From Salinigranum marinum (lineage in GTDB: Archaea > Halobacteriota > Halobacteria > Halobacteriales > Haloferacaceae): 64,000 nucleotides of DNA. The notes under the pieces are model-generated. The model was not told the DNA's origin. It searched no databases and saw only the letters and a list, made by a program, of their open reading frames with translations. Every line of letters begins with the position of its first letter. The first letter of the stretch is position 1. The translations under genes and the position numbers were made by a program. Shown here piece after piece: positions 7,775 to 17,532 of this stretch. The stretch covers positions 2,849,398 to 2,913,397 of the forward strand of contig NZ_CP100461.1 of the NCBI RefSeq assembly GCF_024228675.1, written 5' to 3'.

Positions 7775-9616
7775 CTACGGTTCCGGCGCAACGGGTTCCT
7801 GCGCCGCGTCGAGCAGTTCCTCCAGGGACTCCTCGCGGAGTTCGTTGTGGAGGAGGACGCTCACCGGAAGGGTGGGTGCGCCGTCGACGAGGTTTTCGAG
7901 GATGACGAGTCGCTCGCGGGCCCGGGACATACCGACGTAGAAGACCCGGCGCTCGTTGTCGGTCAGGAGGGGAACCGGGCTCGTCGTCGAGGTGAACTCG
8001 TCGACGCCGTGGGCGGCGAGTTCTTCCTCCGACACCGAGGCGGCCATCTGCTCGACGACCTTCTCGGTGAGGTCGGTCGAGACGAACACGTGGTCGGCCT
8101 CGCGACCCTTCGCGGAGTGGATGGTGCCGAGGCGGACTCGGCCGGGATCCATCCCCTGGTAGGGTCCGTCGAAGTACGCGGCGATGGATTTGCGCTGGAA
8201 GCTCGTCACCTTCCGGACCATGTCGGAGGCGGAGGCCCCGTCGGGGACGAACGGCGCGAGCGAGCGGATCTCGTCGGCCGAGATGTCGATGGCGGCGAGG
8301 TCGTCCGTCTCCGCGGCCTCCTCGTACTCGTCGATGAGGTCGTACAGGTCGTCGCGCTCGTTCGTCCCGAACGCCGACTCCTGGAGCATGTCGGCCAGGC
8401 GGCGGGCTTCGAGCCCCGTGACGGGGTCGTCGTCGGCGAGGTTCTCGACCGCGCGGACGTAGTCCGAGAGGCGATCCGTCCACATCCGCTGGTCGGTCAT
8501 CACGGAGAAGGGCATCCCCAGCGGGAGGAACTCGTCGATGAACTGGAACATCTGGTAGCGCGCTCTGAACAGCAGCATCACGGTCCCCTCGTCCTGTTCG
8601 ACCGTGTAGCGGACGTTCCGCGCGAGGTCGAGCATCGAGGGGTTGTAGACGCCCTCGACCGTGCCACCCTCCTTGCGGGGTTTGAGGTCTTTCTCCTGGC
8701 GCTTCTCGATGTGGCGGATCTCGCGGTTGACGACGTTGAGGATCTTCGACGGGAGGCGGTAGGAGTTCGGCAGGACGACGTCCTCGTCACGCGGCGTGTC
8801 GAGGAGGAGGTCCGGGTCCGCCCCCTGCCAGGCGTACACCACCTGGTCGTCGTCGCCGGCGATGAGGACCTTCTTCATGTGGGGTTTCCACTCCTCGTAG
8901 ACGTCGTACTGGAGGGTAGTGATGTCCTGGAACTCGTCGATCACGAGGTAGTCGACGTGGGGGACGAGCGCGCGCTGTTTCACCCGTTCGAGCATGTCGG
9001 CGAAGCCGACGAGTCCGTTGTCGCCCTTGTACGCCCGCCACGCCCGGATCGTCTCGGGCACGTCGACGCGGTCGTCGTCGGACGGCCACGTCGGGGTGTA
9101 CTTGTTCCCCTCCTGGGCGTTGGGGTCGACGTCGGGCGGGAGCCGAACCTCCTCGACGTTCCACTGGAACGGGACGTCGTACCAGTCGGCGACGTCTCGA
9201 CTGGTGCGCTGGAGCCACTGCGACGTGGCGATGATCTTGTTTCCTAACGTCGTCGAGCGAGCGGTTCGCCGGCCCCCGCTCTTGTACTCGTCCTCGTACT
9301 CGACGCCGTACTCCTCGCAGAACGCCTGTTTGTCCTTCTCGCCGACGACGTCGCCGCGCGAGAGGTTCAACAGTTCGTACGCCTTCGCGTGCATCGTGCT
9401 GACGTTGCCCTTCAGCGACCGGGGCGTCGTGTCGAGCCGCTCCGCGAGCCGTTCACGGATCTCCGCGGCGGCCGCACGCGTGTACGAGACGACCAGGACG
9501 TCATTGACCTCGACGCTCTCGTCTTCGAGCAGCGTCTCGACGCGGTCGAGGAGGGCGGTGGTCTTCCCGCTCCCCGGCCCACCGAACAGTCGGGTCACGG
9601 TCTCAGCTTCGCTCAT
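7775..9616 (-). CDS. UvrD/REP-type (SF1A) ATP-dependent DNA helicase
   Basis: A 613-residue superfamily 1 helicase: Walker A GGPGSGKTTALLDRVE (residues 11-26), motif Ia YTRAAAAEIRERL, Walker B VIDEFQDIT, motif III AGDDDQVVYAWQGAD, motif V GTIHSAKGREADHVFVST and motif VI YVGMSRARERL. It should translocate 3'-5' on single-stranded DNA in repair or replication-conflict resolution. It is shorter than bacterial UvrD and lacks a RecB-type nuclease domain. It starts at ATG 9616 and is followed 3 bp downstream by the M24-like gene. Confidence 0.92.
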   Translation of the reverse strand: MSEAETVTRLFGGPGSGKTTALLDRVETLLEDESVEVNDVLVVSYTRAAAAEIRERLAERLDTTPRSLKGNVSTMHAKAYELLNLSRGDVVGEKDKQAFCEEYGVEYEDEYKSGGRRTARSTTLGNKIIATSQWLQRTSRDVADWYDVPFQWNVEEVRLPPDVDPNAQEGNKYTPTWPSDDDRVDVPETIRAWRAYKGDNGLVGFADMLERVKQRALVPHVDYLVIDEFQDITTLQYDVYEEWKPHMKKVLIAGDDDQVVYAWQGADPDLLLDTPRDEDVVLPNSYRLPSKILNVVNREIRHIEKRQEKDLKPRKEGGTVEGVYNPSMLDLARNVRYTVEQDEGTVMLLFRARYQMFQFIDEFLPLGMPFSVMTDQRMWTDRLSDYVRAVENLADDDPVTGLEARRLADMLQESAFGTNERDDLYDLIDEYEEAAETDDLAAIDISADEIRSLAPFVPDGASASDMVRKVTSFQRKSIAAYFDGPYQGMDPGRVRLGTIHSAKGREADHVFVSTDLTEKVVEQMAASVSEEELAAHGVDEFTSTTSPVPLLTDNERRVFYVGMSRARERLVILENLVDGAPTLPVSVLLHNELREESLEELLDAAQEPVAPEP

Positions 9617-9744
9617 TGTACCCGTGCACGCCCCGCTGGTTCATAAACGGCGTGCCTCGTCGTGTCATCCGCCAGTCCGAACGGCCCGCGCGAGCGAGGC
9701 CGTTCGTCGGTCACGAGCAAAAAACCGCGTCGGCGACGCCCGCC

Positions 9745-9930
9745 TCAGGAACGCGGGTTCCACCCGCAGACCGTACACTGGCTGGCGGACGTGTCGTGCA
9801 GCGCCCCGCAGTCGGGGCACTGGAGCTTGTTATACGATCGATCCCAGCGTACCGGTGTCGTGTCGTGGCCGCGGTCCGAGAGGAACTGGTCGAACAGCTC
9901 GTCGTCGTATTCGCTGGGTTCGGCTGCCAT
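9745..9930 (-). CDS. Small zinc-finger protein (HVO_0416-like)
   Basis: A 61-residue protein with two CPxC knuckles in the C-terminal half: LQCPDCGALH and SQCTVCGWNPR, a classic zinc-ribbon spacing. Its N-terminal half is acidic (EPSEYDDELFDQFLSDRG). I recall the small Haloferax zinc-finger protein HVO_0416 with similar sequence; small zinc proteins of this type are common haloarchaeal regulators. The start is ATG 9930 (MAAEPSEY); an earlier ATG three codons upstream is possible. Confidence 0.8.
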   Translation of the reverse strand: MAAEPSEYDDELFDQFLSDRGHDTTPVRWDRSYNKLQCPDCGALHDTSASQCTVCGWNPRS

Positions 9931-10063
9931 ACAGGCCATGGTAGGGCATACCGTTACTTATGCTTACTGTTACCACGATATTTGTTGACATATTATGATT
10001 TCGGATACAGTGTGTCAGCAGAGACAGTCAGTGACGACCAACACCGACCGGAAGTCCGGGCCG

Positions 10064-11590
10064 TCAGACCGAATCGAGGTCGTACAGCGCGCCGTACTTG
10101 TCGGTGACGTAGTCAGTGAAGGCGTCCGCCGAGAAGTCGTCGCCGGTGGCCTCGTGGACGAGGTCGTTCGTCTCGTAGCGCTGGCCGTGGCGGTGGACGT
10201 TGTCGCGGAGCCACTCCCGGAGGGGGTCGAACTCCCCGTCTCGGACCTGGCTGTCGACGTCGCCGAGGTCGGCTTCGGCGGCCGCGAAGAGCTGGGCGGC
10301 CATCGCGCTCCCCAGCGAGTACGTCGGGAAGTAGCCGAACGAGCCGTGCGACCAGTGGATGTCCTGCAGACAGCCCTTGGCGTCGGTCTCGGGGCGGATC
10401 CCCAGGTACTCCTCCATCTTGTCGTTCCACACCGCAGGCACCTCCTCGACCGCGAGATCCCCCGCGACGAGCGCGCGCTCGATCTCGAACCGGAGCACGA
10501 TGTGGAGGTGGTAGGTGAGTTCGTCCGCCTCGACGCGGATGAGGTTGTCCTCGTACACCTGGTTGACCGACTCGTACGCCTCCCGGGGCGTCACCCCGTC
10601 GACCTGGGGGAACGACCCTTTCATCGTCGGCAGGAACCGCTCCCAGAACGCCACCGAGCGCCCGACGTGGTTCTCCCAGAGCCGCGACTGCGACTCGTGG
10701 ACCGACAGTCCCCGGTGTTCGCCAAGCGGCGTGGCGTACTGGTCGTCCGGGAGGCCGAGGCTGTACGTCGCGTGGCCGAACTCGTGAATCGTCGCGGTGA
10801 GCGCGTCGATCGGATCCGACGGTTTGAACCGGGTCGTCACCCGGGCGTCGAACTGCGTCCCCGTCGAGAAGGGGTGCGAGGAGGTGTCGAGCCGGCCGCG
10901 CTCCCACGGGTAGCCCAGCATCGAGAGCGCCTCGCGGGCGAGTTCCTCCTGTGCGTCGGGGTCGAACTCGCCGGTGAAGGCGTCGGTCGTGATCGGCGTC
11001 TTCGACTCCCTGATCTCGTCGATCATCGGGACGAGCGTCTCGCGGATCTCGGTGAGGATCTCCTCCGCCCGGTCGAGCGAGAGACAGGGCTCGTAGTCGG
11101 CGAACAGCACCTCGTAGGGGTCGGCGTCGGGATCGATGTGTTCGGCGTACTGCCGCTTGAGGTCGAGCAGTTCCTCGACGTGCGGGGCGAACGCCGACCA
11201 GTCGTTCTCCTCGCGAGCGCGCTCCCACACCGGCAGCGCCTCCGACGTTTTCTGGGAGATGCGCTCGACCAGGTCGGTCGGGACGCGGACCGCGCGGTCG
11301 TACTCGCGGCGTACCTCCCGGACGACTGCCGCCCGCTCGGGGTCGAGGTCGCGCGCTTCGAGGTCGGCCAGGCGGTCGCCGACCCCGTCGTCGGTGAGCA
11401 GGTCGTGTTGGACCGCCGACAGCGCCGACAGCTGTTGTGAGCGCGCCGGGGTACCACCCTCGGGCATCATCACCTGCTGGTCCCATGAGAGCAGCATCGA
11501 CGCGGCCTCGACGTTGTTGATCCGCCGTATCTTCGAGAGGAGTTCGTCGTACGCGTCGGGGGCTTCGGCCGCAGCGGAATCGGTCGCCAT
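10064..11590 (-). CDS. M32 family metallocarboxypeptidase (Taq type)
   Basis: A 508-residue zinc carboxypeptidase removing C-terminal residues from peptides in the cytosol. All M32 signatures are present: FDARVTTRF (DxRxT), the HExxH zinc site in TIHEFGHATYSLGLP, HESQSRLWENHVGRS (HES(Q/G)SR with the catalytic-site Glu), and GCLQDIHWSHGSFGYFPTY (GxxQDxHW). Length matches the family (about 500). The N-terminus (DAYDELLSKIRRINNVEAA) is normal, supporting ATG 11590. It lies about 20 bp downstream of the M20 peptidase gene on the same strand, so two peptidases may be coexpressed. Confidence 0.93.
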   Translation of the reverse strand: MATDSAAAEAPDAYDELLSKIRRINNVEAASMLLSWDQQVMMPEGGTPARSQQLSALSAVQHDLLTDDGVGDRLADLEARDLDPERAAVVREVRREYDRAVRVPTDLVERISQKTSEALPVWERAREENDWSAFAPHVEELLDLKRQYAEHIDPDADPYEVLFADYEPCLSLDRAEEILTEIRETLVPMIDEIRESKTPITTDAFTGEFDPDAQEELAREALSMLGYPWERGRLDTSSHPFSTGTQFDARVTTRFKPSDPIDALTATIHEFGHATYSLGLPDDQYATPLGEHRGLSVHESQSRLWENHVGRSVAFWERFLPTMKGSFPQVDGVTPREAYESVNQVYEDNLIRVEADELTYHLHIVLRFEIERALVAGDLAVEEVPAVWNDKMEEYLGIRPETDAKGCLQDIHWSHGSFGYFPTYSLGSAMAAQLFAAAEADLGDVDSQVRDGEFDPLREWLRDNVHRHGQRYETNDLVHEATGDDFSADAFTDYVTDKYGALYDLDSV

Positions 11591-11612
11591 ACCGGAGCCA
11601 GGGCGTGCGGGC

Positions 11613-12722
11613 TTATGAATTGTCGAGCCGGTCGGCCGGCCCGATGGACTCCGCCACCCCGCGGTAGATCCGGTAACACCGCTCGACGACGGCGAGGCTC
11701 ACCGACTCCGTCTCCGTGTGTGCCTCACCCGGTTCGGCGGCACCGCAGACCACGCAGGTCGTCCCCGCCGCCGCGAGCCACCCCGCGTCGGTCGCGTGCG
11801 GCTTCACGACGTGTTCCGGCGTCGCCTCCTGAGCGTCGGTCGCCGCGTCGAGCACGAGATCCGCGAACCCCGGGTCGTCGCAGGCCATCGGCGGGAGGTC
11901 CTGATCGACGCGCCACGTCACGCCGTCGAGTTCCGTCACCCGCTCGAGCGGGGCGCGCTCGTCGGGGACGGTCCGCTCGTCGACGGTCACCGTACACCGC
12001 TCGGGGATGACGTTCCAGGCTGTCCCGCCGTCGATCTCGGTGACGGCGACGCTCCCCTCCAGTTCGTGGCCGAGCACCTCAGTCGTGGGGAAGGTGAGTT
12101 CACGGACGACGTCGACGGCGTCGCACGCCCGGTAGACGGCGTTCGTTCCCGCCTCGACCTCGCTCGCGTGGGCCGCCTCGCCGCCGGCGACGAGCGTGCT
12201 CCCCCGCCGCCCCTTGTGGGCGACGGCGACGTCGGTGACGCCCGGCGCGGAGTAGCCGGTCGATCCCTCGCCGACGACCGCGTAGTCGGGTGAAAAGTCC
12301 GCGTCGATCGCCGCGCGCGCGCCGATGCCGCCCTGTTCCTCGCCGACGAACGAGACGAACACGAGTTCGCAGTCGATCGCGGCGTCGCGGAACGCACACA
12401 TCGCCGCCGCGACCGCGCCCTTCATGTCGGCCGTCCCGCGGCCGTGGAGTCGGCCGTCGCGCTCTTCGACCACGTAGCCGTCGCCCGCCGTCTGCGTCTC
12501 GGCGGGCGGGACGACGTCGTGGTGTCCCACGAGCGCGAGCGACGGCTCGCCCGTCCCCCGGCGGGCGATCACGTTGCCCGCGTCGTCCCGCGTCACGTCG
12601 GCGTCGGTCTCCACACGGAGCCACCGTTCGATGGCGTCGCCGGCGTCGGTTTCGTCCTCGTGGCTCGGGATCGAGACGAGATCACGGGTGAGATCGCCGA
12701 TCCCGTCGGCCGGTGTCTGCAT
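11613..12722 (-). CDS. M20 family metallopeptidase (ArgE/DapE/ACY1-like)
   Basis: A 369-residue dizinc hydrolase. Metal and catalytic motifs are in order: LALVGHHDVVPP (His and Asp), GRGTADMKGAVAAAM (bridging Asp), FVGEEQGGIGARAA (general-base Glu pair) and GEAHTETESVSLAVV near the end with the final His. The central part (about 170-290) is the dimerisation domain. Members deacylate amino acids or split succinyl-diaminopimelate; the substrate is not deducible. ATG 12722 gives the normal N-terminus MQTPADGIGDLTRDLVSIPS; the in-frame extension to 13340 covers the kinase gene antisense. Confidence 0.9.
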   Translation of the reverse strand: MQTPADGIGDLTRDLVSIPSHEDETDAGDAIERWLRVETDADVTRDDAGNVIARRGTGEPSLALVGHHDVVPPAETQTAGDGYVVEERDGRLHGRGTADMKGAVAAAMCAFRDAAIDCELVFVSFVGEEQGGIGARAAIDADFSPDYAVVGEGSTGYSAPGVTDVAVAHKGRRGSTLVAGGEAAHASEVEAGTNAVYRACDAVDVVRELTFPTTEVLGHELEGSVAVTEIDGGTAWNVIPERCTVTVDERTVPDERAPLERVTELDGVTWRVDQDLPPMACDDPGFADLVLDAATDAQEATPEHVVKPHATDAGWLAAAGTTCVVCGAAEPGEAHTETESVSLAVVERCYRIYRGVAESIGPADRLDNS

Positions 12723-12831
12723 ACGACCCACTCCTCGGCGGTCGATCAAAAACCCCGCTGGCCCGGCGGTGAGAGCCGGTCCACGTCGACCGTGGTCGGC
12801 CGGGGGAGTCAGCCGTGATCGGCCGGAGGAG

Positions 12832-15426
12832 TCAGCCGTGGTCGGTGGCGTCGGTCGCACGCGCCGCGGCGGGGTCGACACCGGCGAACTCGAACCGTGC
12901 GCCGCCGTCCCGCCCCGTCGTGAGCCGACAGTCCCAGCCGTGTTCCTCGGCGATCCGTTCGACGATCGCGAGTCCCAGTCCCGTCCCCGACGCGGACGTG
13001 GAGTAGCCCACCTCGAACACGTCCTCCCGAACGTCCGGTGGCACGCCGGGGCCGTCGTCCTCGACGAAGAAGCCCGGCTCGTCGGCCAGCGATCCGACCC
13101 GGATCTCGACGTCGTCCGGTCGCCGCTCGGTCGCCGCGCCGTTCGTGGCGGTGTTCGCCGGCCGGCTCCGTCCGCTCGACCGTTCGTGGCCCGGTCGGTC
13201 GCCTGCGCCGGAAACCGATCCGTTCCGGCTGGGCCTCGGCCCGTCGTCGGCCTCCGGCCGACTGCTCGCGGGACTGTGTTCCACGCTGTCCTCGTGAGCC
13301 TGCGAACGAGGGCTCGTCGAGCCACGCTCGACGGCGTCACCGGACTGTCGTGCAGTCCGGTTGCCTGTGGAACCGTGTTCCACAGCGTTCCGAAAGAGGT
13401 TCTCCAGCAGTCGCTGGAGCCGGCTCCGGTCGGCCACGAACCGAACGTCGGCGGTCACGCTGACCTCGCCGTCGACCCCCTGCCAGCAGTCCGCCACGGT
13501 GCGTTCGAGCGAGACGACGACGGTGTCGTCGGCTCCGCCGTCCCCCCGCGCGAGCGACAGGACGTCGTCGATGATGCGGTCCATCCGGTCGAGCGCCGCG
13601 TCGGCCGCGTCGAGGCGGTCGGTCGCGTCCCCGTCGGTCGTCCGGGCGAGTTCGACGTTCCCCTTGGCGATGCCGAGCGGTCCCCGGAGGTCGTGAGAGA
13701 CCACGGAGGCGAACTCGTCGAGCCGACGGTTCCGCCGTTCGATCTCCCGTTCGGCCTCCCGGCGCTCCGTGACGTCACGCACGACGCAGACGAACTCTTC
13801 GCCGTTCAGTTCCGTCAGCGAGACCTCCTGGGGGAACGCCGTCCCGTCGGCGCGCCGTCCCACCGCCTCGCCGCGCCAGTGGCCGGTCCGCCGGAGTTCG
13901 GGGATGACCTCCGTCTCGAACCGCTCGCGCTCGTCGGCCTCGTAGAGGCGTTGCCACGATCCACCGACGAGTTCGTCCGCGTCGTCGTAGCCGTACAGCC
14001 GCGCGTGGGCGTCGTTGAGGTAGTCGAACGTGCCGTCGGGACCGACGATCGCCATCCCGTCGATCGACGCCTCCATCGCCTCGGCCTGCGTCACGACCCG
14101 CCCCGCCTGCCGCTGGTCGGTGACGTCGACGAACAGCGTGAGCGTGCCGACTGTCTCGCCCGCGACGTCGTACCGGGGCACGGCGCGGAGCAACGTCTCG
14201 ACAATCTCGCCGTCGGCCGTCAGCAGCTGTCGTTCCTCCTGGGAGAACTCGCCGTCGAGGGCGCGTTCGTACCCTCCTTCGTCGAGCAGTTCCGACGCCG
14301 AATCGGCCGTGTACAGCGCCGAGAGCGGGGAGCCGACGACCGCCTCACGGTCGTACCCCAGCCGGTCGAGGAACCGCTGGTTGCAGCCGCTGACGATCGG
14401 TGAGCCGCCCTCGTCGCGCGTGAGCGCGTACATGACGGGGGCTGTCTGGAAGAGGTCGCGGTACTGGCGTTCGAACCGCTCGCGGATCCGGATCGCCTCC
14501 ATCGCGTGGCCGATGGCGTCGCCGAGTTCCCCGAGGAGGGCGCGCTCGGTGTCGTCGAACGCGTCGGCGTGGGCGGCGTAGACGGTCAACACGCCGTGGA
14601 CCGTCCCGTCGTGTGTCAGCGGGATGCCCGCGACCGACCGGAAGCCCCGTTCGAGCGCTCGGTCGCGCCACGGCGTAAACGACGGGTCCTGCCGGACGTC
14701 CTGGGCGACGCTCACCGTCCCCTCGCGGAGTGCGGTGCCTGCCGGGCCCCGGCCCGTCGGTGTGTCGTCGACCGTGACGGTCAGCTCGTCGAGATAGCCG
14801 TCGTCGACGCCGGCCGAGGTCCGGGGCTGGATCCTGGTGCCCGCCCCGTCGTCGACGCCGATCCACGCGAAGAGATACGGATCGGAGTCGGCGATGCGGT
14901 CACAGACGGCCCGTTCGATCCCGTCGCGGTCGGTCGCACCGACGAGCGCGCGCGTCACGTCCCGAACGAGTTCGCTCACCCGACGGTGGTGTGCCGCCTC
15001 GCGCTCGGCGCGGTAGCCCGCGACCGCGTTCCGGATCCGGTTCGACAGGATCGTGTACTGTTCTCTCCCCCCACCCTTCTGGAGGTAGTCGGTGACGCCC
15101 GCCGAGATCGCTTCGCTCGCGATCTCCTCGCTGCCCTTCCCGGTGACGAGCACGAACGGGAGGCCGGGACGCCGCTCGCGCGCCGCCGCGAGGAACTCGA
15201 GACCGTCCATCCCTGGCATGTCGTAGTCCGAGACGACGCAGTCGAACGAAGCCGAGGCGAGTCGCTCGAGCGCGTCGCCCGCGCCCGACTCGGTCACGAT
15301 CTCGAAGCGGTCGTCCTCACGCTGGAGGAACTCCGCGGCGAGCGCCGCGAACTCCTCCTCGTCGTCCACGTAGAGGATCCGGATCGAGTCGATCCCGTCA
15401 ACGGCGTTCTCCCGCCGGTCAGACAT
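12832..15426 (-). CDS. Hybrid sensor histidine kinase (receiver-GAF-PAS-PAS-HisKA-HATPase)
   Basis: An 864-residue soluble kinase. The N-terminal receiver domain (about 15-135) has ILYVDDEEEF, the phosphoacceptor DYDMPGMDG and VTGKGSEE. A GAF domain follows (about 160-300), then two PAS domains (about 315-430 and 440-560), then HisKA with SVVSHDLRGPLGIAKGN and a HATPase. The N-box (NLFRNAVEHG) and the G1 box (VEDDGPGVP) are separated by roughly 100 low-complexity residues containing repeats of the (A/S)VExGST type; the G2 region (GTGLGLAIVERIAEEHGW) is intact. There is no transmembrane segment or output domain. A start at ATG 15441 is also possible. Confidence 0.9.
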   Translation of the reverse strand: MSDRRENAVDGIDSIRILYVDDEEEFAALAAEFLQREDDRFEIVTESGAGDALERLASASFDCVVSDYDMPGMDGLEFLAAARERRPGLPFVLVTGKGSEEIASEAISAGVTDYLQKGGGREQYTILSNRIRNAVAGYRAEREAAHHRRVSELVRDVTRALVGATDRDGIERAVCDRIADSDPYLFAWIGVDDGAGTRIQPRTSAGVDDGYLDELTVTVDDTPTGRGPAGTALREGTVSVAQDVRQDPSFTPWRDRALERGFRSVAGIPLTHDGTVHGVLTVYAAHADAFDDTERALLGELGDAIGHAMEAIRIRERFERQYRDLFQTAPVMYALTRDEGGSPIVSGCNQRFLDRLGYDREAVVGSPLSALYTADSASELLDEGGYERALDGEFSQEERQLLTADGEIVETLLRAVPRYDVAGETVGTLTLFVDVTDQRQAGRVVTQAEAMEASIDGMAIVGPDGTFDYLNDAHARLYGYDDADELVGGSWQRLYEADERERFETEVIPELRRTGHWRGEAVGRRADGTAFPQEVSLTELNGEEFVCVVRDVTERREAEREIERRNRRLDEFASVVSHDLRGPLGIAKGNVELARTTDGDATDRLDAADAALDRMDRIIDDVLSLARGDGGADDTVVVSLERTVADCWQGVDGEVSVTADVRFVADRSRLQRLLENLFRNAVEHGSTGNRTARQSGDAVERGSTSPRSQAHEDSVEHSPASSRPEADDGPRPSRNGSVSGAGDRPGHERSSGRSRPANTATNGAATERRPDDVEIRVGSLADEPGFFVEDDGPGVPPDVREDVFEVGYSTSASGTGLGLAIVERIAEEHGWDCRLTTGRDGGARFEFAGVDPAAARATDATDHG

Positions 15427-15669
15427 CTCTGTGTATGTCATCCACCAGGGGTAAATGCGTTCGTGCCCGAGAATCAAAACGGATATTCGAGGCGAGCGCT
15501 GCCCCCCCGGGCCGGCGACCACACCGTGTCCCGGCGGGGTGCGACCACGGGCCACTTGATCCGGGGACACCGGCTGGCGGCCGTCGTCGACGCGACCCGA
15601 GCCGGCGGCAGACCGGCCGTTGTGTGCCCGCTTGAACACCCTTATCCCGACGCCGCCTCTACCACGCGT

Positions 15670-17532
15670 ATGAAGATACTGCCGGACACGAGCGCGGTCA
15701 TCGACGGCCGCGTCTCCGAGCGGGTCGACGACGGCTCGTACGAGGGGGCGACCGTCTTCGTCCCCGAGGCGGTCGTCGGCGAACTCGAGTCGCAGGCCAA
15801 CGACGGCCGCGACACCGGATGGGAGGGACTCGGCGAACTCCAGCGCCTCGCCACGCTCGCCGAGGAGGGCGAACTCCACCTCGAGTACGTCGGCCGTCGC
15901 CCCAGCGCCCAGGAACAGCGGGCCTCGGGCGAGGGCGACATCGACGCGCTCATCCGCGACCTGGCGGACGACCACCAGGCGACGCTGTTGACGAGCGACG
16001 CCGTCCAGGCGGAGGTCGCCCGGGCGAAGGGGATCGGCGTCGAGTTCGTCGAGGCCCGGGTCAGAGGCTCGGGCGGACTAATCATCGAGGAGTTCTTCGA
16101 CGACGAGACGATGTCGGTCCACCTGAAGACGGGGACCCGCCCCAAGGCCAAACGCGGTGCGCTCGGCGAGATGCACTACGAGGCCATCCGCGAGGAGGTG
16201 ACCGACGAGGCGACCATGCGGGAGTGGGCCGACGACATCGTCAGCTCCGCGCGTTCCTCTCCGGAGGGGTTCATCGAACTCGACGAGCCGGGGATGCGCA
16301 TCGTCCAGTTCCGCGACTACCGCATCGCCGTCGCCCATCCCCCGTTCGCGGACGGCATCGAGATCACCGCCGTGCGACCGATCGCCAAGACGGACCTCGA
16401 CGACTACGAGTTCGCCGACGAACTCCGCTCTCGACTCAAAGAACGCCAGCGCGGCGTCCTCATCTCGGGGTCGCCGGGGGCCGGAAAGTCGACGTTCGCC
16501 CAGGCGGTCGCGGAGTTCCTCAACGACTCCGACTACGCGGTGAAGACGATGGAGAAACCGCGCGACCTCCAGGTCGGCCCCGAGATCACGCAGTACACCG
16601 CCCTCGACGGACAGATGGAGAAGACCGCCGACTCCCTCCTCCTGGTGCGGCCGGACTACACCATCTACGACGAGGTGCGCAAGACGAACGACTTCTCGGT
16701 CTTCGCCGACATGCGGCTCGCGGGCGTCGGGATGGTCGGCGTCGTCCACGCGACCCGCGGGATCGACGCCCTCCAGCGTCTCGTCGGCAGGGTCGAACTC
16801 GGGATGATCCCGCAGGTCGTCGACACGGTGGTCTACATCGAGGCGGGCCGCGTCGACACGGTGTACGACGTCACGACCGAGGTCAAGGTGCCCGAGGGAC
16901 TCACCGCCGAGGACCTCGCCCGACCGGTCATCCAGGTGGCGGACTTCGAGACGGGTCGCCCGGAGTACGAGATCTACACGTTCAACCGGCAGGTCGTCAC
17001 CGTTCCGCTCTCCGAAAGAGAGGCAGACGAGTCCGGCGTCGACCGCCTCGCCCGCCAGGAGATCGAACGCGAGATCCGCTCGATCGCCCGCGGCCACGTC
17101 GACGTCCAACTGCAGGGACAGAACAAGGCCGTCGTCTACGTCGACGACGACGACATCTCCTACGTCATCGGGAAGGGCGGCGGCCGCATCTCCGACGTGG
17201 AGGACCGGCTGGGGATCGACATCGACGTTCGGACCCACGACGAGAAGCCCGCCGGCGCGTCGACGGGGTCGGCGTCCGGCGCGGGCGGGTCGGGTGCGCC
17301 GGGAGGCGTCGACGGCGAGATCGTCACGCCCGAGGTCACCTCGCGGCACGTCGTCATCCGGATGGACGACCACGTCGGCGAGACGGTCGAGGTGCGCGCC
17401 GACGGCGAGTACCTCTTCACCGCCACTGTCGGGAGAGGCGGCGACGTGCAAGTCTCCCGCGGGAGCGCCATCGCCGACGAACTGGAGGCCGCGATCGACC
17501 GGAAACAGCGGATCACCGTGGTTCCGGCCTGA
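15670..17532 (+). CDS. PINc/VapC-type ATPase (PINA-like)
   Basis: A 620-residue protein: an N-terminal PIN domain (residues 1-130; MKILPDTSAVIDGRVSER, GDIDALIRDLADD), then a PilT/VirB11-like ATPase with Walker A GSPGAGKSTF and Walker B LLVRPDYTIYDEVRKTND, then a KH-like RNA/DNA-binding domain (YVIGKGGGRISDVEDRLG) and a C-terminal TRAM-like segment. Archaeal PINA is a hexameric ATPase that promotes Holliday-junction migration in Sulfolobus. Length and order match that family. Its 3' end overlaps the convergent Agl23-like gene by 20 bp. Confidence 0.9.
   Translation: MKILPDTSAVIDGRVSERVDDGSYEGATVFVPEAVVGELESQANDGRDTGWEGLGELQRLATLAEEGELHLEYVGRRPSAQEQRASGEGDIDALIRDLADDHQATLLTSDAVQAEVARAKGIGVEFVEARVRGSGGLIIEEFFDDETMSVHLKTGTRPKAKRGALGEMHYEAIREEVTDEATMREWADDIVSSARSSPEGFIELDEPGMRIVQFRDYRIAVAHPPFADGIEITAVRPIAKTDLDDYEFADELRSRLKERQRGVLISGSPGAGKSTFAQAVAEFLNDSDYAVKTMEKPRDLQVGPEITQYTALDGQMEKTADSLLLVRPDYTIYDEVRKTNDFSVFADMRLAGVGMVGVVHATRGIDALQRLVGRVELGMIPQVVDTVVYIEAGRVDTVYDVTTEVKVPEGLTAEDLARPVIQVADFETGRPEYEIYTFNRQVVTVPLSEREADESGVDRLARQEIEREIRSIARGHVDVQLQGQNKAVVYVDDDDISYVIGKGGGRISDVEDRLGIDIDVRTHDEKPAGASTGSASGAGGSGAPGGVDGEIVTPEVTSRHVVIRMDDHVGETVEVRADGEYLFTATVGRGGDVQVSRGSAIADELEAAIDRKQRITVVPA

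Noticed and set aside
5594-9247. A 1217-codon open frame on the plus strand
   Set aside because: It is antisense to the permease, M24 and UvrD-like genes and spans several unrelated genes; long empty frames are normal in such GC-rich DNA and its composition is not protein-like.
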